From NCBI GenBank assembly GCA_035995185.1, contig DASYKT010000012.1, forward strand, positions 1 through 64,000: 64,000 nt of DNA, read 5' to 3'. The translations under genes were made by a program, and so were the position numbers. The stretch comes from DASYKT01 sp035995185. GTDB taxonomy: Bacteria; Acidobacteriota; Blastocatellia; Pyrinomonadales; Pyrinomonadaceae. The notes beneath the pieces are model-generated. The model had not been told where the DNA came from and did no database searches. It worked only from the letters and a program-made list of their open reading frames with translations. Positions 52,242-60,153 of the stretch are shown in pieces. The first letter of the stretch is position 1. Each line of letters opens with the position of its first letter.

Positions 52242-52268
52242 CCTATTCACTATTCACTATTCACTGTT
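52242..52268. repeat. Heptamer tandem array (CACTATT)
   Basis: Three to four copies of ATTCACT overlap the stop codon of the cyclase gene. This is the third heptamer array in the window placed at a stop codon. Confidence 0.7.
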
Positions 52269-52894
52269 CTCAAGATCGTCCTGGCCGGGCTGCCGTCGCC
52301 GCCGCCGCCTATATATTTCAGCGGCAGGCAGGTTATTTCATAATCTCCGGCGGGAACCTGGCGCAGGTCCAGTCCTTCGACGATCACAATATTTTTTTCC
52401 AGCAGGGTGATATGCGTGGCGAAATCTTCCGAGCCGAATTTTTCCACCGAGAGGTAATCTATTCCCACCAGCTTTAGGCCGCAGCCGGCGAGCACCCGCG
52501 CGGCCCCGGGCGAGATATAAGTAAAATCCGTGCGGAAACCGTCTTCGGGCGTATTCCAAAAGGCCGAGTTTCGCGTTTTAAATAAAATTCGCTCGACATT
52601 TGCCAAATCTCCCAAATGTTCCGGTTCAATTGCCATTACTTCGTCGGATAATTCCAGCACGCGGCAATTGCCGACGAGCGATTCGAGCGGTATCTCATGG
52701 ACGCGCGCGCCGCCCTCGATAAAATGATTGGGCGCATCCACGTGGCTGGCGGTGTGCACGCCGACGCAGATTTGCGAAACATTGGCCGCGTCGCCCTTGG
52801 CGATCGATTTGCAAAGGTCTATCTTTGCCGGCGGGTCACCCTGATAGATCGGGGTCTCAGAGCTGATAGGCACCGTCACGTCGTAAATTTTCAT
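52250..52894 (-). CDS. Cyclase-family metal-dependent hydrolase (kynurenine-formamidase-like)
   Basis: The 214-residue protein carries the family metal motif HTASHVDAPNH at residues 47-57 (His47, His51, Asp53, His57), a variant of H-x-G-T-H-x-D-x-P-x-H. The start MKIYDVTVPISSETPIYQGDPP and late FKTRNSAFW and LPAGDYEIT-like VPAGDYEITCLP segments are also family features. Members include KynB (N-formylkynurenine hydrolysis) and other amidases or cyclases. No other kyn genes are nearby, so KynB activity is only possible, not shown. The end overlaps a heptamer array that could be extending the reading frame by a few codons. Confidence 0.82.
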   Translation of the reverse strand: MKIYDVTVPISSETPIYQGDPPAKIDLCKSIAKGDAANVSQICVGVHTASHVDAPNHFIEGGARVHEIPLESLVGNCRVLELSDEVMAIEPEHLGDLANVERILFKTRNSAFWNTPEDGFRTDFTYISPGAARVLAGCGLKLVGIDYLSVEKFGSEDFATHITLLEKNIVIVEGLDLRQVPAGDYEITCLPLKYIGGGGDGSPARTILRTVNSE

Positions 52895-52968
52895 TAGCTA
52901 AGCATAATTCAGCCAATTAATTCCAGCAAGATTTGGCAAAGTTAAACGCATCTGTTAGAAATAAAGGT

Positions 52969-53256
52969 ATGATGGAAATCCAAAGAGACGAGCACGGGAA
53001 AAAGGGTGCTTTTTATATTGAAGAAAATGGTGAATGGGTCGCCGAGATGACATACGTCAAAACCGGCGATAATGAGATAACTATCGACCACACTGAGGTC
53101 GATAAAAAACTGCGCGGCGAAGGCATCGGGCGCGACCTCCTCGCAGAAGCCGTAAAGTACGCCCGGGCCAATGGTTTAAAGGTCAAAGCGACCTGCAGCT
53201 ACGCTAAGATCGCGCTTTACGAAAATCCTGAATTCAAGGACGTTCTGGCTGACTGA
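52969..53256 (+). CDS. GNAT-type N-acetyltransferase-like protein (YjdJ-like)
   Basis: AAAGG lies just before tandem ATGs at 52969 and 52972. The ~95-residue protein has ITIDHTEVDKKLRGEGIGRDLLAEAVKYARANG, which is the acetyl-CoA-binding motif of small GNAT proteins (R/Q-G-x-G-x-G/A variant RGEGIG). A final PEFKDVLAD follows. It belongs to the short yjdJ-like group whose substrates are largely unknown. It ends 6 bp before mqnA and is on the same strand, so they may be co-transcribed. Confidence 0.78.
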   Translation: MMEIQRDEHGKKGAFYIEENGEWVAEMTYVKTGDNEITIDHTEVDKKLRGEGIGRDLLAEAVKYARANGLKVKATCSYAKIALYENPEFKDVLAD

Positions 53257-53262
53257 TATCAA

Positions 53263-54072
53263 ATGCCGGTTCCGCGAATCTCAGCCTCCAGCTATTCCAA
53301 TACAGCGCCGCTGGTTTGGTCATTTCTTTACGGGCTAAACCACGGCAAAGTCGAAATAATTTTGGACAACGCCCCTGCCCGCTCGGCCGAGCTGCTGGCG
53401 CAGGACCGTGTAGACGCAGCGCTCGTACCGGTCATCGCCTACCAGACGACCCCGGGCCTGCGGCTGGTGCCTGACGTCTGCGTCGGCGCAAAGGAAAGGG
53501 TTCGCAGCGTGGCCCTGGTCACCCGCGGCAAAGAGCTGTCTGACGCAAGATCGGTCGCCCTCGATATCTCTTCAAAGACATCCGTTACCCTCACCAAGAT
53601 CATTTTTCGTGAATTTTTAGGCTTTGAACCGGAATGGATAGAGGCCGCGCCCGATCTGGATAAAATGCTGAGCGATGCGGACTGCGCTCTGTTGATCGGC
53701 GACCCGGCTCTTAAATTGTCGGCTCCGTCAGGTGGTTCGGGTAGCTCCGAGCTGCGGGTTTTTGACCTGGCCGAGCTCTGGAAACATTACACGGGTTTTG
53801 GCTTTGTTTTTGCGATGTGGATGACGCGCGCTCAAAAGCTTGAGCTCGATTTTGCCGCCGCCCGGGACGAAGGCCTGGCCCATATCGACGAAATAGTTTC
53901 GAATTATGAAAAGGAAATAAAACTGCCGCGCGAGGATTTTAAGACTTATCTGACGGAGAATATCAGTTACTCAGTGGACGATTCGATGCGCCGGGGAATG
54001 GAGCTTTATTTCGAGCTTGCCTATAAAAACTCACTTATCGCCCAAAACAGGCCCCTGCTGCTGCTGGACTAG
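53263..54072 (+). CDS. mqnA: Chorismate dehydratase MqnA (futalosine pathway)
   Basis: MqnA dehydrates chorismate to 3-enolpyruvylbenzoate, the first step of the futalosine route to menaquinone. The 269-residue protein starts PRISASSYSNTAPL, with the SYxNxxPL active-site motif at residues 10-17. It then has DNAPARSAELLAQDRVDAALVPVIAY and RSVALVTRG. Segments near residues 140-150 (ALLIGDPALKL) and the C-terminal helix LTENISYSVDDSMRRGMELYFELA match the periplasmic-binding-like MqnA/MqnD fold. mqnC lies 4 kb away on the same strand, so the pathway genes are split. The cell probably makes menaquinone by this route; the remaining mqn genes are outside the window. Confidence 0.93.
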   Translation: MPVPRISASSYSNTAPLVWSFLYGLNHGKVEIILDNAPARSAELLAQDRVDAALVPVIAYQTTPGLRLVPDVCVGAKERVRSVALVTRGKELSDARSVALDISSKTSVTLTKIIFREFLGFEPEWIEAAPDLDKMLSDADCALLIGDPALKLSAPSGGSGSSELRVFDLAELWKHYTGFGFVFAMWMTRAQKLELDFAAARDEGLAHIDEIVSNYEKEIKLPREDFKTYLTENISYSVDDSMRRGMELYFELAYKNSLIAQNRPLLLLD

Positions 54073-54167
54073 AACGCCCACTGGTACAGCATTAACCAGG
54101 CGGCTATGCCGACAAACAACACCAGCGCCATGTCACTGCCTTGAAATTTGTTCTCTCTGCTTCTCAT
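54069..54167 (-). CDS. Tiny single-helix membrane protein (32 residues)
   Basis: On the minus strand an ATG at 54167, with AAAGGC about 10 bp upstream, opens a 32-residue frame. It starts MRSRENKFQGSD and then runs ALVLFVGIAAWLMLYQWAF to the stop. A basic N-terminus followed by one ~19-residue helix is typical of small inner-membrane peptides, with the N-terminus inside. The stop overlaps the mqnA stop tail-to-tail by 2 bp. Length alone makes it easy to miss. It is my call from sequence features only; homologue conservation would be the test. Confidence 0.45.
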   Translation of the reverse strand: MRSRENKFQGSDMALVLFVGIAAWLMLYQWAF

Positions 54168-54259
54168 TTTCGTTCTGCCTTTCGTGAAAAACTGCCTTCA
54201 CTTAGATAACGCGTAAAATTAGAACGAAAAGTATCAACAATTTTGCAAAAAAATATTTA

Positions 54260-55195
54260 TTATCGTTTTTCCTGTTTGGTGTCTGACTTACGCCAAAACT
54301 GCACGCTTATACTTTGTCCGGGCAGTGCAACACCGTTATAAATGAAATAATTGCCAGTTTTCTCAAATCCTTTGCCGTTGGAAACAAACCATTCTTTTAA
54401 TTCAAATTGAATGTCGTCAGCGGTTTCGATTTGTAATCTAATATTTTTAGTCAAACCAGAAAGCACTGTGCTGTAAGCGCCCGGAAGATTAATAATTTCG
54501 GAACGTTCGAAAATAATGTCAGTTCCCTTATTGGTTTGAAGTTCATATTCAGGCTCCGTTTTTTTCCATTCATTCAAATTAATAAGAGGAAGTGTTAGAA
54601 GTCCGTTTTTAACAAGTTGCTCCAGCTCAATCCCCTCATAAACTTTTGCTCCTACGATGGTAACTCTATCAAATCTGGGAAGTTTTTTGGCCGTATTGAA
54701 CAAGTGCATGTTTTCCAGCTCCTGCTGAATACTGTATTCGAAAGGCTGTGATTTTAGTCCATAGATGGTGTACTTTATTCTCACCTTTAAAATAACCTGA
54801 TCTGGCGGCATTGATCTCTCAGGGACGATTTGCCAGGTGGCCTCATAATTTCCCCGCAACACATCTCTTTGGAAAACTTGAGTCTTCGTTTTATCCCAAA
54901 CAGACTGGGGAACGCTTTCACCGATCATCAAACCAACGGCATCTGAAAATCGTTGAAAGTCTAGTACATTCCCATATACTACGGTCACTAGTCCTGCAAC
55001 CGCAAAAGCTATTCCTATGTCACGACAAAAATCCTGAAAGAAACTTTTCCAATAATTCTCCTTTTTTTCATTCCATTTTTTTAAACAGATTGATATTACA
55101 ACGAAAAAAACGCCCCCAGCCAGGACACCTATAGTTAATCGTCCTATTACGTCAAGACTCAAAAGAACTACATTCAATGAAAGCACTTTATCCAT
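54260..55195 (-). CDS. Membrane protein of unknown function
   Basis: ATG 55195, preceded by GGAGGG, gives a 311-residue product; the longer frame to 55315 has no ribosome site. Two helices lie in the first ~85 residues (LTIGVLAGGVFFVVISICL and IGIAFAVAGLVTVVYGNVL). The ~220-residue soluble part that follows is beta-rich (for example VILKVRIKYTIYGLKSQPFEYSI). No motif is recognised. The DNA is AT-rich compared with its neighbours, hinting at transfer. It may be a small ligand-sensing or defence-associated membrane protein, but nothing shows this directly. Confidence 0.6.
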   Translation of the reverse strand: MDKVLSLNVVLLSLDVIGRLTIGVLAGGVFFVVISICLKKWNEKKENYWKSFFQDFCRDIGIAFAVAGLVTVVYGNVLDFQRFSDAVGLMIGESVPQSVWDKTKTQVFQRDVLRGNYEATWQIVPERSMPPDQVILKVRIKYTIYGLKSQPFEYSIQQELENMHLFNTAKKLPRFDRVTIVGAKVYEGIELEQLVKNGLLTLPLINLNEWKKTEPEYELQTNKGTDIIFERSEIINLPGAYSTVLSGLTKNIRLQIETADDIQFELKEWFVSNGKGFEKTGNYFIYNGVALPGQSISVQFWRKSDTKQEKR

Positions 55196-55426
55196 TGCTA
55201 GCCCTCCAGTTTTACTTTTTTTATGCGCTTCTAATAGATATGTATAAAGCAATACTTTCGTTTCATTTTCTTTTAAGGATAAAACGCGTATTAGACGGAT
55301 ATAACGGCTATGCACGCATATCTAAGCTAGCTATAGCATTACTAAACTGTTATGGAATCGACTTTTTAGGACATTTTGACGATCAAAATAGCCGCCGAAC
55401 AATTAATAATATCCGTGACCGCGCGC

Positions 55427-55456
55427 AAAAAAGCCCCGGCAAATCTTGCCGGAGCT
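55427..55456 (-). terminator. Intrinsic terminator after the CHRD/FG-GAP gene
   Basis: On the minus strand, AGCTCCGGCAAG..TTGCCGGGGCT is followed by TTTTTT. It lies about 25 bp past the stop at 55480. Confidence 0.8.
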
Positions 55457-55479
55457 TTCTTATCTTAATTTACGCTAAA

Positions 55480-56883
55480 TTAACGCGCGTCAAATGTAGC
55501 CGGCGGGAAATCACCCCTGATGCCCCACTGGGTACCGAACCCGTTATTAACAAAGCTGCTGAAGTACCAGAAGAAGCTGGCGGATCCGACAGTTGCCCCG
55601 TTACGATAGACCGAAAAATCGGTCCGGGCATCGCCGTCGTAATCGCCCTGTGTCGGCAGATCGGCGCTGAATCCGAACGTCTGTGCCTGTACCTGGCCGT
55701 TAGAGCTCTTCAGCACCCACCAGACCATCGGCGAAGTAGCGGTCGCACCGGTTCGCGCCACGCAGTAGTCGTATTTGCCGTCGCCGTCATAATCGCCCGG
55801 AAGTACGTAATCGCTGGTAAAATTACCCCAGTTCTGATAGGTAGTAACGCCATCCGAACTGCGCAGCACGATAAAGGAATTGTTCGACGGGTTACCCGTG
55901 AATCCGAACCGGTACAGGCACAGGTCGAATTTGCCGTCGCCGTCATAATCGCCCGGCGCCGGGGTGTCACCGGTGGAATTGTCCTCGGTATTTCCGGTCG
56001 TTCCGAACTGCGTTATTCTTACCTGCCCGCTCGCGCTCTGCTGGATATACCAGACAGCCGGATCTCCTATGTTTAAGCCGCGGCGAAATACCGCCACGTC
56101 GGTTTTACCGTCACCGTCATAATCGCGGTTGACCGCCTCGTCACCGGTTGTGCCGAAAAAGGCCCTGCCCACGGTACCGTTCGAAGAGAAAAGCACCCAA
56201 TGCTCACTTTGGCCGTTCGGAGTATTTGCACCGTCACGATAGATGGCCAGATCGCCTTTACCGTCGCCGTCATAATCGCCCGGCGCCGGGAAATCCTTGT
56301 TGACATCGCCCCACGGTTCGATCTGCACGCCGCTGGTAGTGTTGTTATTGTAATAGGTTATCTGCGCGACACCCGGAGGGGCGATATTAGGAAAGCGGAT
56401 GATGCTCGGGTCCTGTTTGCCGTCGCCGTCATAATCTACCGGGCGCGTGATGCCCAGCTGGCCCCGGATCTCGCCGTTGGGAAAATTAACGCTGTGGACA
56501 TTTACATATCCCTGGTGAGCGCGAAGTTGGGCGATCTGCGTCGGGGTGATCGAACGCGTGCCGGAGATCGTTCCGGATGTTCCGCCGACGGCGCCGAAAT
56601 CGATCACTACCGAGGCATTGGCCCCGATGGCAGCGGGCGCGTGTATGTGAGAGAGAGTCTGCGCACTCGTCAACCCGTTAAATACCACAGTGAAGGTAAT
56701 AGTACCCGCACCTTCATTTAGAAAAACCCGCGCATAACCCGTCGCACTGGTGGCTGCGGCCGGCACCTGTTGGGCGCCGTTAAGGTATGCAATGAAATTC
56801 TCGGCCTTAGCTGTGGCTGCCGAGGCTGCAAACATAAACGTCAAGATCGCTATCCTGATAAAACTTGCTTTCCTATTGTTCAT
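55480..56883 (-). CDS. Secreted CHRD-domain and FG-GAP repeat protein
   Basis: ATG 56883, with GAGGGAG upstream, gives a 467-residue product. The signal peptide ends near ATAKA at residue 27. Next is a CHRD domain (about 28-145): AYLNGAQQVPAAATSATGYA, LSHIHAPAAIGANASVVIDFG and VHSVNFPNGEIRGQLG. Five to six FG-GAP blades follow, each with a DYDGDGK(T/F)D-type Ca2+ loop and a WxxxSSNG-like strand. CHRD domains bind small ligands or proteins in extracellular settings. The FG-GAP blades are close to those of the gene at 28890, even in DNA wording. An exported binding protein or adhesin is likely. A clear terminator follows. Confidence 0.86.
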   Translation of the reverse strand: MNNRKASFIRIAILTFMFAASAATAKAENFIAYLNGAQQVPAAATSATGYARVFLNEGAGTITFTVVFNGLTSAQTLSHIHAPAAIGANASVVIDFGAVGGTSGTISGTRSITPTQIAQLRAHQGYVNVHSVNFPNGEIRGQLGITRPVDYDGDGKQDPSIIRFPNIAPPGVAQITYYNNNTTSGVQIEPWGDVNKDFPAPGDYDGDGKGDLAIYRDGANTPNGQSEHWVLFSSNGTVGRAFFGTTGDEAVNRDYDGDGKTDVAVFRRGLNIGDPAVWYIQQSASGQVRITQFGTTGNTEDNSTGDTPAPGDYDGDGKFDLCLYRFGFTGNPSNNSFIVLRSSDGVTTYQNWGNFTSDYVLPGDYDGDGKYDYCVARTGATATSPMVWWVLKSSNGQVQAQTFGFSADLPTQGDYDGDARTDFSVYRNGATVGSASFFWYFSSFVNNGFGTQWGIRGDFPPATFDAR

Positions 56884-57094
56884 AACTCCCTCTCTTCTGA
56901 TTAAGTAAAACAATAACATTATAGAACTGAAGCACTTGATGAATTGTCGCATCAATTCGGTACTGCAAATTTTTCAAGTATATCCGCTAACTATACTATA
57001 ATCCGTGGGTTTGTGTCTAAAAACTTTCGCGATGTTTTCTCCCTTGTATGATGCGGCTTTCCCGGTCAAAGGTTTGGGCAGCCCGGGTATGATC

Positions 57095-57135
57095 AAAAAG
57101 GCCGCGAAACTCTTTTTTGAAAGTTCTCGCGGCCC
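57095..57135 (-). terminator. Intrinsic terminator after the DUF6289-like gene
   Basis: On the minus strand, GGCCGCGAGAACTTTC..GAGTTTCGCGGCC is followed by TTTTTGAT. It lies about 30 bp past the stop at 57162. Confidence 0.8.
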
Positions 57136-57161
57136 TCGCTATCATCATTTAACCTGGATTT

Positions 57162-57461
57162 CTATGGGCCGCAGCAAAGCGGGCAGCAGCCTCCTTCATC
57201 CTGCAGGTGATACGGAGTCGGAACGATTCCCCATTGAGTACTTCCGTTACAGCCGATGATCTTGGCTCCGACCAGGTGCGTGTAGGTCGCATCGTCGTAA
57301 TAATAATTTTCGATTATGTGACAAGGACCGGCACATGCTTTAGTCGCATTATCCAGGTTAGTGCCTCCCAGTGAAAAGAAACCCAAAAGGGCGAATATCA
57401 TCAGACACAAAACCAAACGGTTCGTGATAATTGACCTTAATTTGGCAATTGTCCTTAACAT
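57162..57461 (-). CDS. Small exported Cys-rich protein (DUF6289-like)
   Basis: A 99-residue protein with AGGAGG 8 bp before the ATG and an own terminator. A basic start and a hydrophobic segment (LVLCLMIFALLGFFSLGG, about 16-33) form a signal peptide or anchor. The mature part has a Cys pair at KACAGPC, then ENYYYDDATYTHLVGAKIIGCNGSTQWGI, and ends GGCCPLCCGP. The Y-x-D-x...VG-x3-C-x-G...W-G layout and terminal Cys cluster resemble DUF6289. Disulfides are expected after export. It could be a secreted peptide or a precursor that is trimmed; no modifying enzyme gene is adjacent. Confidence 0.6.
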   Translation of the reverse strand: MLRTIAKLRSIITNRLVLCLMIFALLGFFSLGGTNLDNATKACAGPCHIIENYYYDDATYTHLVGAKIIGCNGSTQWGIVPTPYHLQDEGGCCPLCCGP

Positions 57462-57691
57462 CTTTATAACCTCCTATTTTTGTGAAAGAAATGGGATAGT
57501 TGGCTCGGGAGCTGCCATAAAGGCCGTTAGCCGATGTTAACGAACACCAGAAAGCGAAACAGCGATATCTTTATCTTCACTTCACCAAAAAACAGATCGG
57601 GAAACGGCCGAAGACGTTTTTCGAAGTTTTTTTGCGGCCTGAAGCACTGAATATCACACCCGCAGAGTGAAAGCAAGAGTTTTTAGTAGTC

Positions 57692-57865
57692 GATAGTTCC
57701 TAAAGTTGTGGTGCCGGCAAGGTATTTACCCTTCGGAATAGCTGATAACTGATAGCTAACAGATGATAGATCGGATCTCTCATCTATCAGCTATGATCTT
57801 TTATCTATTCCGAAACAACTTTTCTTGTGTCTGTTTCATTTTGCACCACAAAATCAGGACACTGA
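57692..57865. mobile_element. Miniature inverted-repeat element (MITE), copy 2
   Basis: Ends TCCTAAAGTTGTGGTG and CACCACAAAATCAGGACAC match the arms of the 30581 element. The inside has the same TTCGGAATAG ... CTATTCCGAA nested pair and GATGATAGAT / ATCTATCAGCTAT words. The ends have diverged and I see no clear target duplication, so it is an older copy. Confidence 0.7.
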
Positions 57866-57990
57866 ACACACCAAAACACACGAAAACGTCATTTCGCAAG
57901 GCCCCGGCTCAGCTGCTTTTAGCGGCAAAAAGCAATTCTGCCGGTCTTCTCATTTTTATTTGATAAACTTTTCACATAAAATCTAAAGCT

Positions 57991-59136
57991 ATGGTCACGG
58001 ATATTCAACCCATTTTAGATAAAGCGGTCGCAGGCATTCGTATCAGCGCCGAAGAATGCACCGCGCTGCTCGAATCGAAAGATTTCGTCCGCATCGGCTT
58101 GGCCGCGCACCAGATCCGCGAGCAAAAAAATCCCGCGGATATCGTGACCTACATCATCGACCGCAACATCAATTACACGAACGTCTGTAATGTGGTCTGC
58201 ACCTTCTGCGCTTTTTATCGCCGCCCCGGCAAACCCGACACCTACGTGCATTCGATCGAAGAGATCTGCAAACGCATCGATGAGACTATCGAGCTGGGCG
58301 GCACCGGCGTTTTGATGCAGGGCGGCCTTCACCCCGATTTCAACATCGAGTGGTACGAAGACCTGCTCTCGACGCTCCACGCCAAATATCCGAAGTTTCA
58401 GCTGCACTGTTTTTCCCCGCCGGAAATTCACAACATCCACCTGATCAGCAAGCTGGATTACGAAACCATTATGCGGCGGCTAAAAGCGGCGGGGTTGAAT
58501 TCCCTGCCCGGCGGCGGCGGCGAAATTCTCGACGACGAGGTGCGCAAGCGCGTCTCGACCAAATGCAACACGCAGGAATGGCTGGATGTGATGCGCGCCG
58601 TTCACAAGGTGGGATTGATCTCGACCGCGACGATGATGTTCGGCATCGGCGATAAGATCGAGCACCGCGTCCGTCACCTCCAAAGGATCCGCGACGTGCA
58701 GGACGAAACCGGCGGCTTTACCGCTTTTATCCCCTGGACATTCCAGCGCGAAAACACCGCGCTCGGACGCAAGATCACCGAAGAACCGACCGGCATCGAC
58801 TACCTGCAGATGCTCGCCGTCTCGCGCATCTTTCTGGACAACGTCCGGCACATCCAGGCCTCCTGGCTGACACAAGGGTTAAAGCTCGGGCAAACGGCGC
58901 TGCGCTTCGGCGCGGACGACATGGGCTCGATCATGATCGAAGAGAACGTGGTCTCCGCCGCCGGCGCCAGCACCTGCGCCAACGAACGCGACCTCCGCTA
59001 CCAGATCCGCGAAGCCGGCTTCCGCCCCCAACAACGCGACATCCTCTATAACTTTGTTGATCGGGAAGAGATCGCCGAAGTGGATAAGTCGGATTCAATG
59101 CCGCTCAAAAATCTCACCGTGGCGTTCGCGGACTAA
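57991..59136 (+). CDS. mqnC: Cyclic dehypoxanthinyl futalosine synthase MqnC (radical SAM)
   Basis: MqnC is the radical-SAM enzyme that closes the ring of dehypoxanthinyl futalosine in menaquinone synthesis. The 381-residue length is normal. The cluster motif is C66-x3-C70-x2-C73 in NVCNVVCTFCAFYRRPG. GTGVLMQGGLHPDF, HCFSPPEIHNI, LNSLPGGGGEILDDEVR and FIPWTFQRENT are family landmarks. The C-terminal DDMGSIMIEENVVSAAG is also typical. It forms the second visible futalosine gene with mqnA. GC-rich codon use matches the surrounding core genome. No clear ribosome site is seen. A dense array of palindromes follows its stop. Confidence 0.94.
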   Translation: MVTDIQPILDKAVAGIRISAEECTALLESKDFVRIGLAAHQIREQKNPADIVTYIIDRNINYTNVCNVVCTFCAFYRRPGKPDTYVHSIEEICKRIDETIELGGTGVLMQGGLHPDFNIEWYEDLLSTLHAKYPKFQLHCFSPPEIHNIHLISKLDYETIMRRLKAAGLNSLPGGGGEILDDEVRKRVSTKCNTQEWLDVMRAVHKVGLISTATMMFGIGDKIEHRVRHLQRIRDVQDETGGFTAFIPWTFQRENTALGRKITEEPTGIDYLQMLAVSRIFLDNVRHIQASWLTQGLKLGQTALRFGADDMGSIMIEENVVSAAGASTCANERDLRYQIREAGFRPQQRDILYNFVDREEIAEVDKSDSMPLKNLTVAFAD

Positions 59137-59182
59137 TTGTGGAGCGCGGGCATCCTGCCCGCATCTTGCGCAGCGAGTTCTT

Positions 59183-59290
59183 GTCAGTACCGGGAACGCA
59201 GTGACCGGCTCTGAGCGAAGCGAATTGTCTTTTCTATTCGCGTGGGACGAGCGCAAAAAAACAGCCGGTCACTGCGTTCCCGGTACTGAC
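59183..59290. repeat. Palindromic element with perfect 28-bp inverted arms
   Basis: Arms starting GTCAGTACCGGGAACGCAG and ending CTGCGTTCCCGGTACTGAC are perfect over 28 bp around a ~52 bp middle. Just upstream lies a GGAGCGCGGGCATCCTGCCC hairpin (about 59142-59162). It is related in wording to the element at 59891. Confidence 0.8.
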
Positions 59291-59347
59291 TTCATCGCCA
59301 TTGCTATCATTCTTTTTCGCGGATTCCTTTTTAAAATGGAGAAAGAG

Positions 59348-59405
59348 AGAACCACCCCGTCATGCGAAGCGCATGCCACCCCTCCTTCGTAAGGAGGGGA
59401 GTTTT
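59348..59405. repeat. Palindromic repeat, CCTCCTT family, copy 5 (inverted)
   Basis: It reads AGAACCACCCCGTC, a GCGAAGCGC hairpin, then CCACCCCTCCTTCGTAAGGA and GGGGAGTTT: the reverse orientation of copies 1 to 4. Confidence 0.8.
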
Positions 59406-59430
59406 GTCGCTCGTTATTTTGTACTAAATT

Positions 59431-59763
59431 GTTCTGTTGCGTGCGGCAGAAAACGACCCGGCGACGGTTCGCGCGTAGGAGTTTACATGCTTTGACGGTT
59501 TCTCCAGATATGCTTCTCAGCTCACTAACTGCAGGCAAACATACCGCCCATGCCCTGCAGCCGGCTTGCACGTTTTCTAACTCACTGTGCCCACATGCAA
59601 GAGAGGCGGCACAGCTAGCTTTCATTAATGTCCGTCCGTGATTTCCGCTGAAAGCGCGCGCCCACGACTGGTGCCTCCCTCTTTATTACGGGCCGGAAAG
59701 GCTGGCCCGGCATGCTCAGAGTCTCTTCCGTCAAAGTCGAGTTTCTGCAGCACGCAACAGAAT
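59431..59763. mobile_element. ~330-bp non-coding element with ~21-bp terminal inverted repeats
   Basis: Ends GTTCTGTTGCGTGCGGCAGA and TCTGCAGCACGCAACAGAAT are imperfect inverted repeats of about 21 bp. The inside has GGGCCGGAAAGGCTGGCCC and other short hairpins but no convincing gene. It looks like a non-autonomous transposable element, with no visible target-site duplication. Confidence 0.55.
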
Positions 59764-59866
59764 GATGAGAGTGTAAGACGTTTAGGTGTTAAGAGCGATA
59801 GGGAATTTTGGCGTTTGTTTAGTTTGGTGAAATTTTGTGGTTTTACTTTTAGCGGGTTCTTTTACA

Positions 59867-60075
59867 CCCGATAGCGTCGGCGTCAGCGATGAGGTCAGAA
59901 CCCGAAGCGGTAGCGAGGGGTTTATTGTCCTCAAACTGCATCTATCGTTTTCAGAAATGAAGCGAAGGAAACCCGGTCGCTACGGCTCCCGGTTCTGACC
60001 TCATATCACCGAGATTCGATTAACCGATACTTGCAGCCGGAGCATCGGCTCACGCCGACGCTACTGACCTCATCC
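59867..60075. repeat. Nested palindromic element
   Basis: Outer arms AGCGTCGGCGTCAGCGATGA and a facing CGCCGACGCTACTGACCTCA enclose inner arms GAGGTCAGAACCCGAAGCGG and TACGGCTCCCGGTTCTGACC. The inner core repeats the GTCAGNACCGGGAGC wording of the 59183 element. The remaining parts of 59137-60153 have no gene I can support. Confidence 0.7.
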
Positions 60076-60153
60076 CACTGGAGTTCGCGTAGCCTTTGAA
60101 CATCCTTACGCCATCAGTTATTCTTTTCTTATCAACAATAAAGGGGAGAATAT

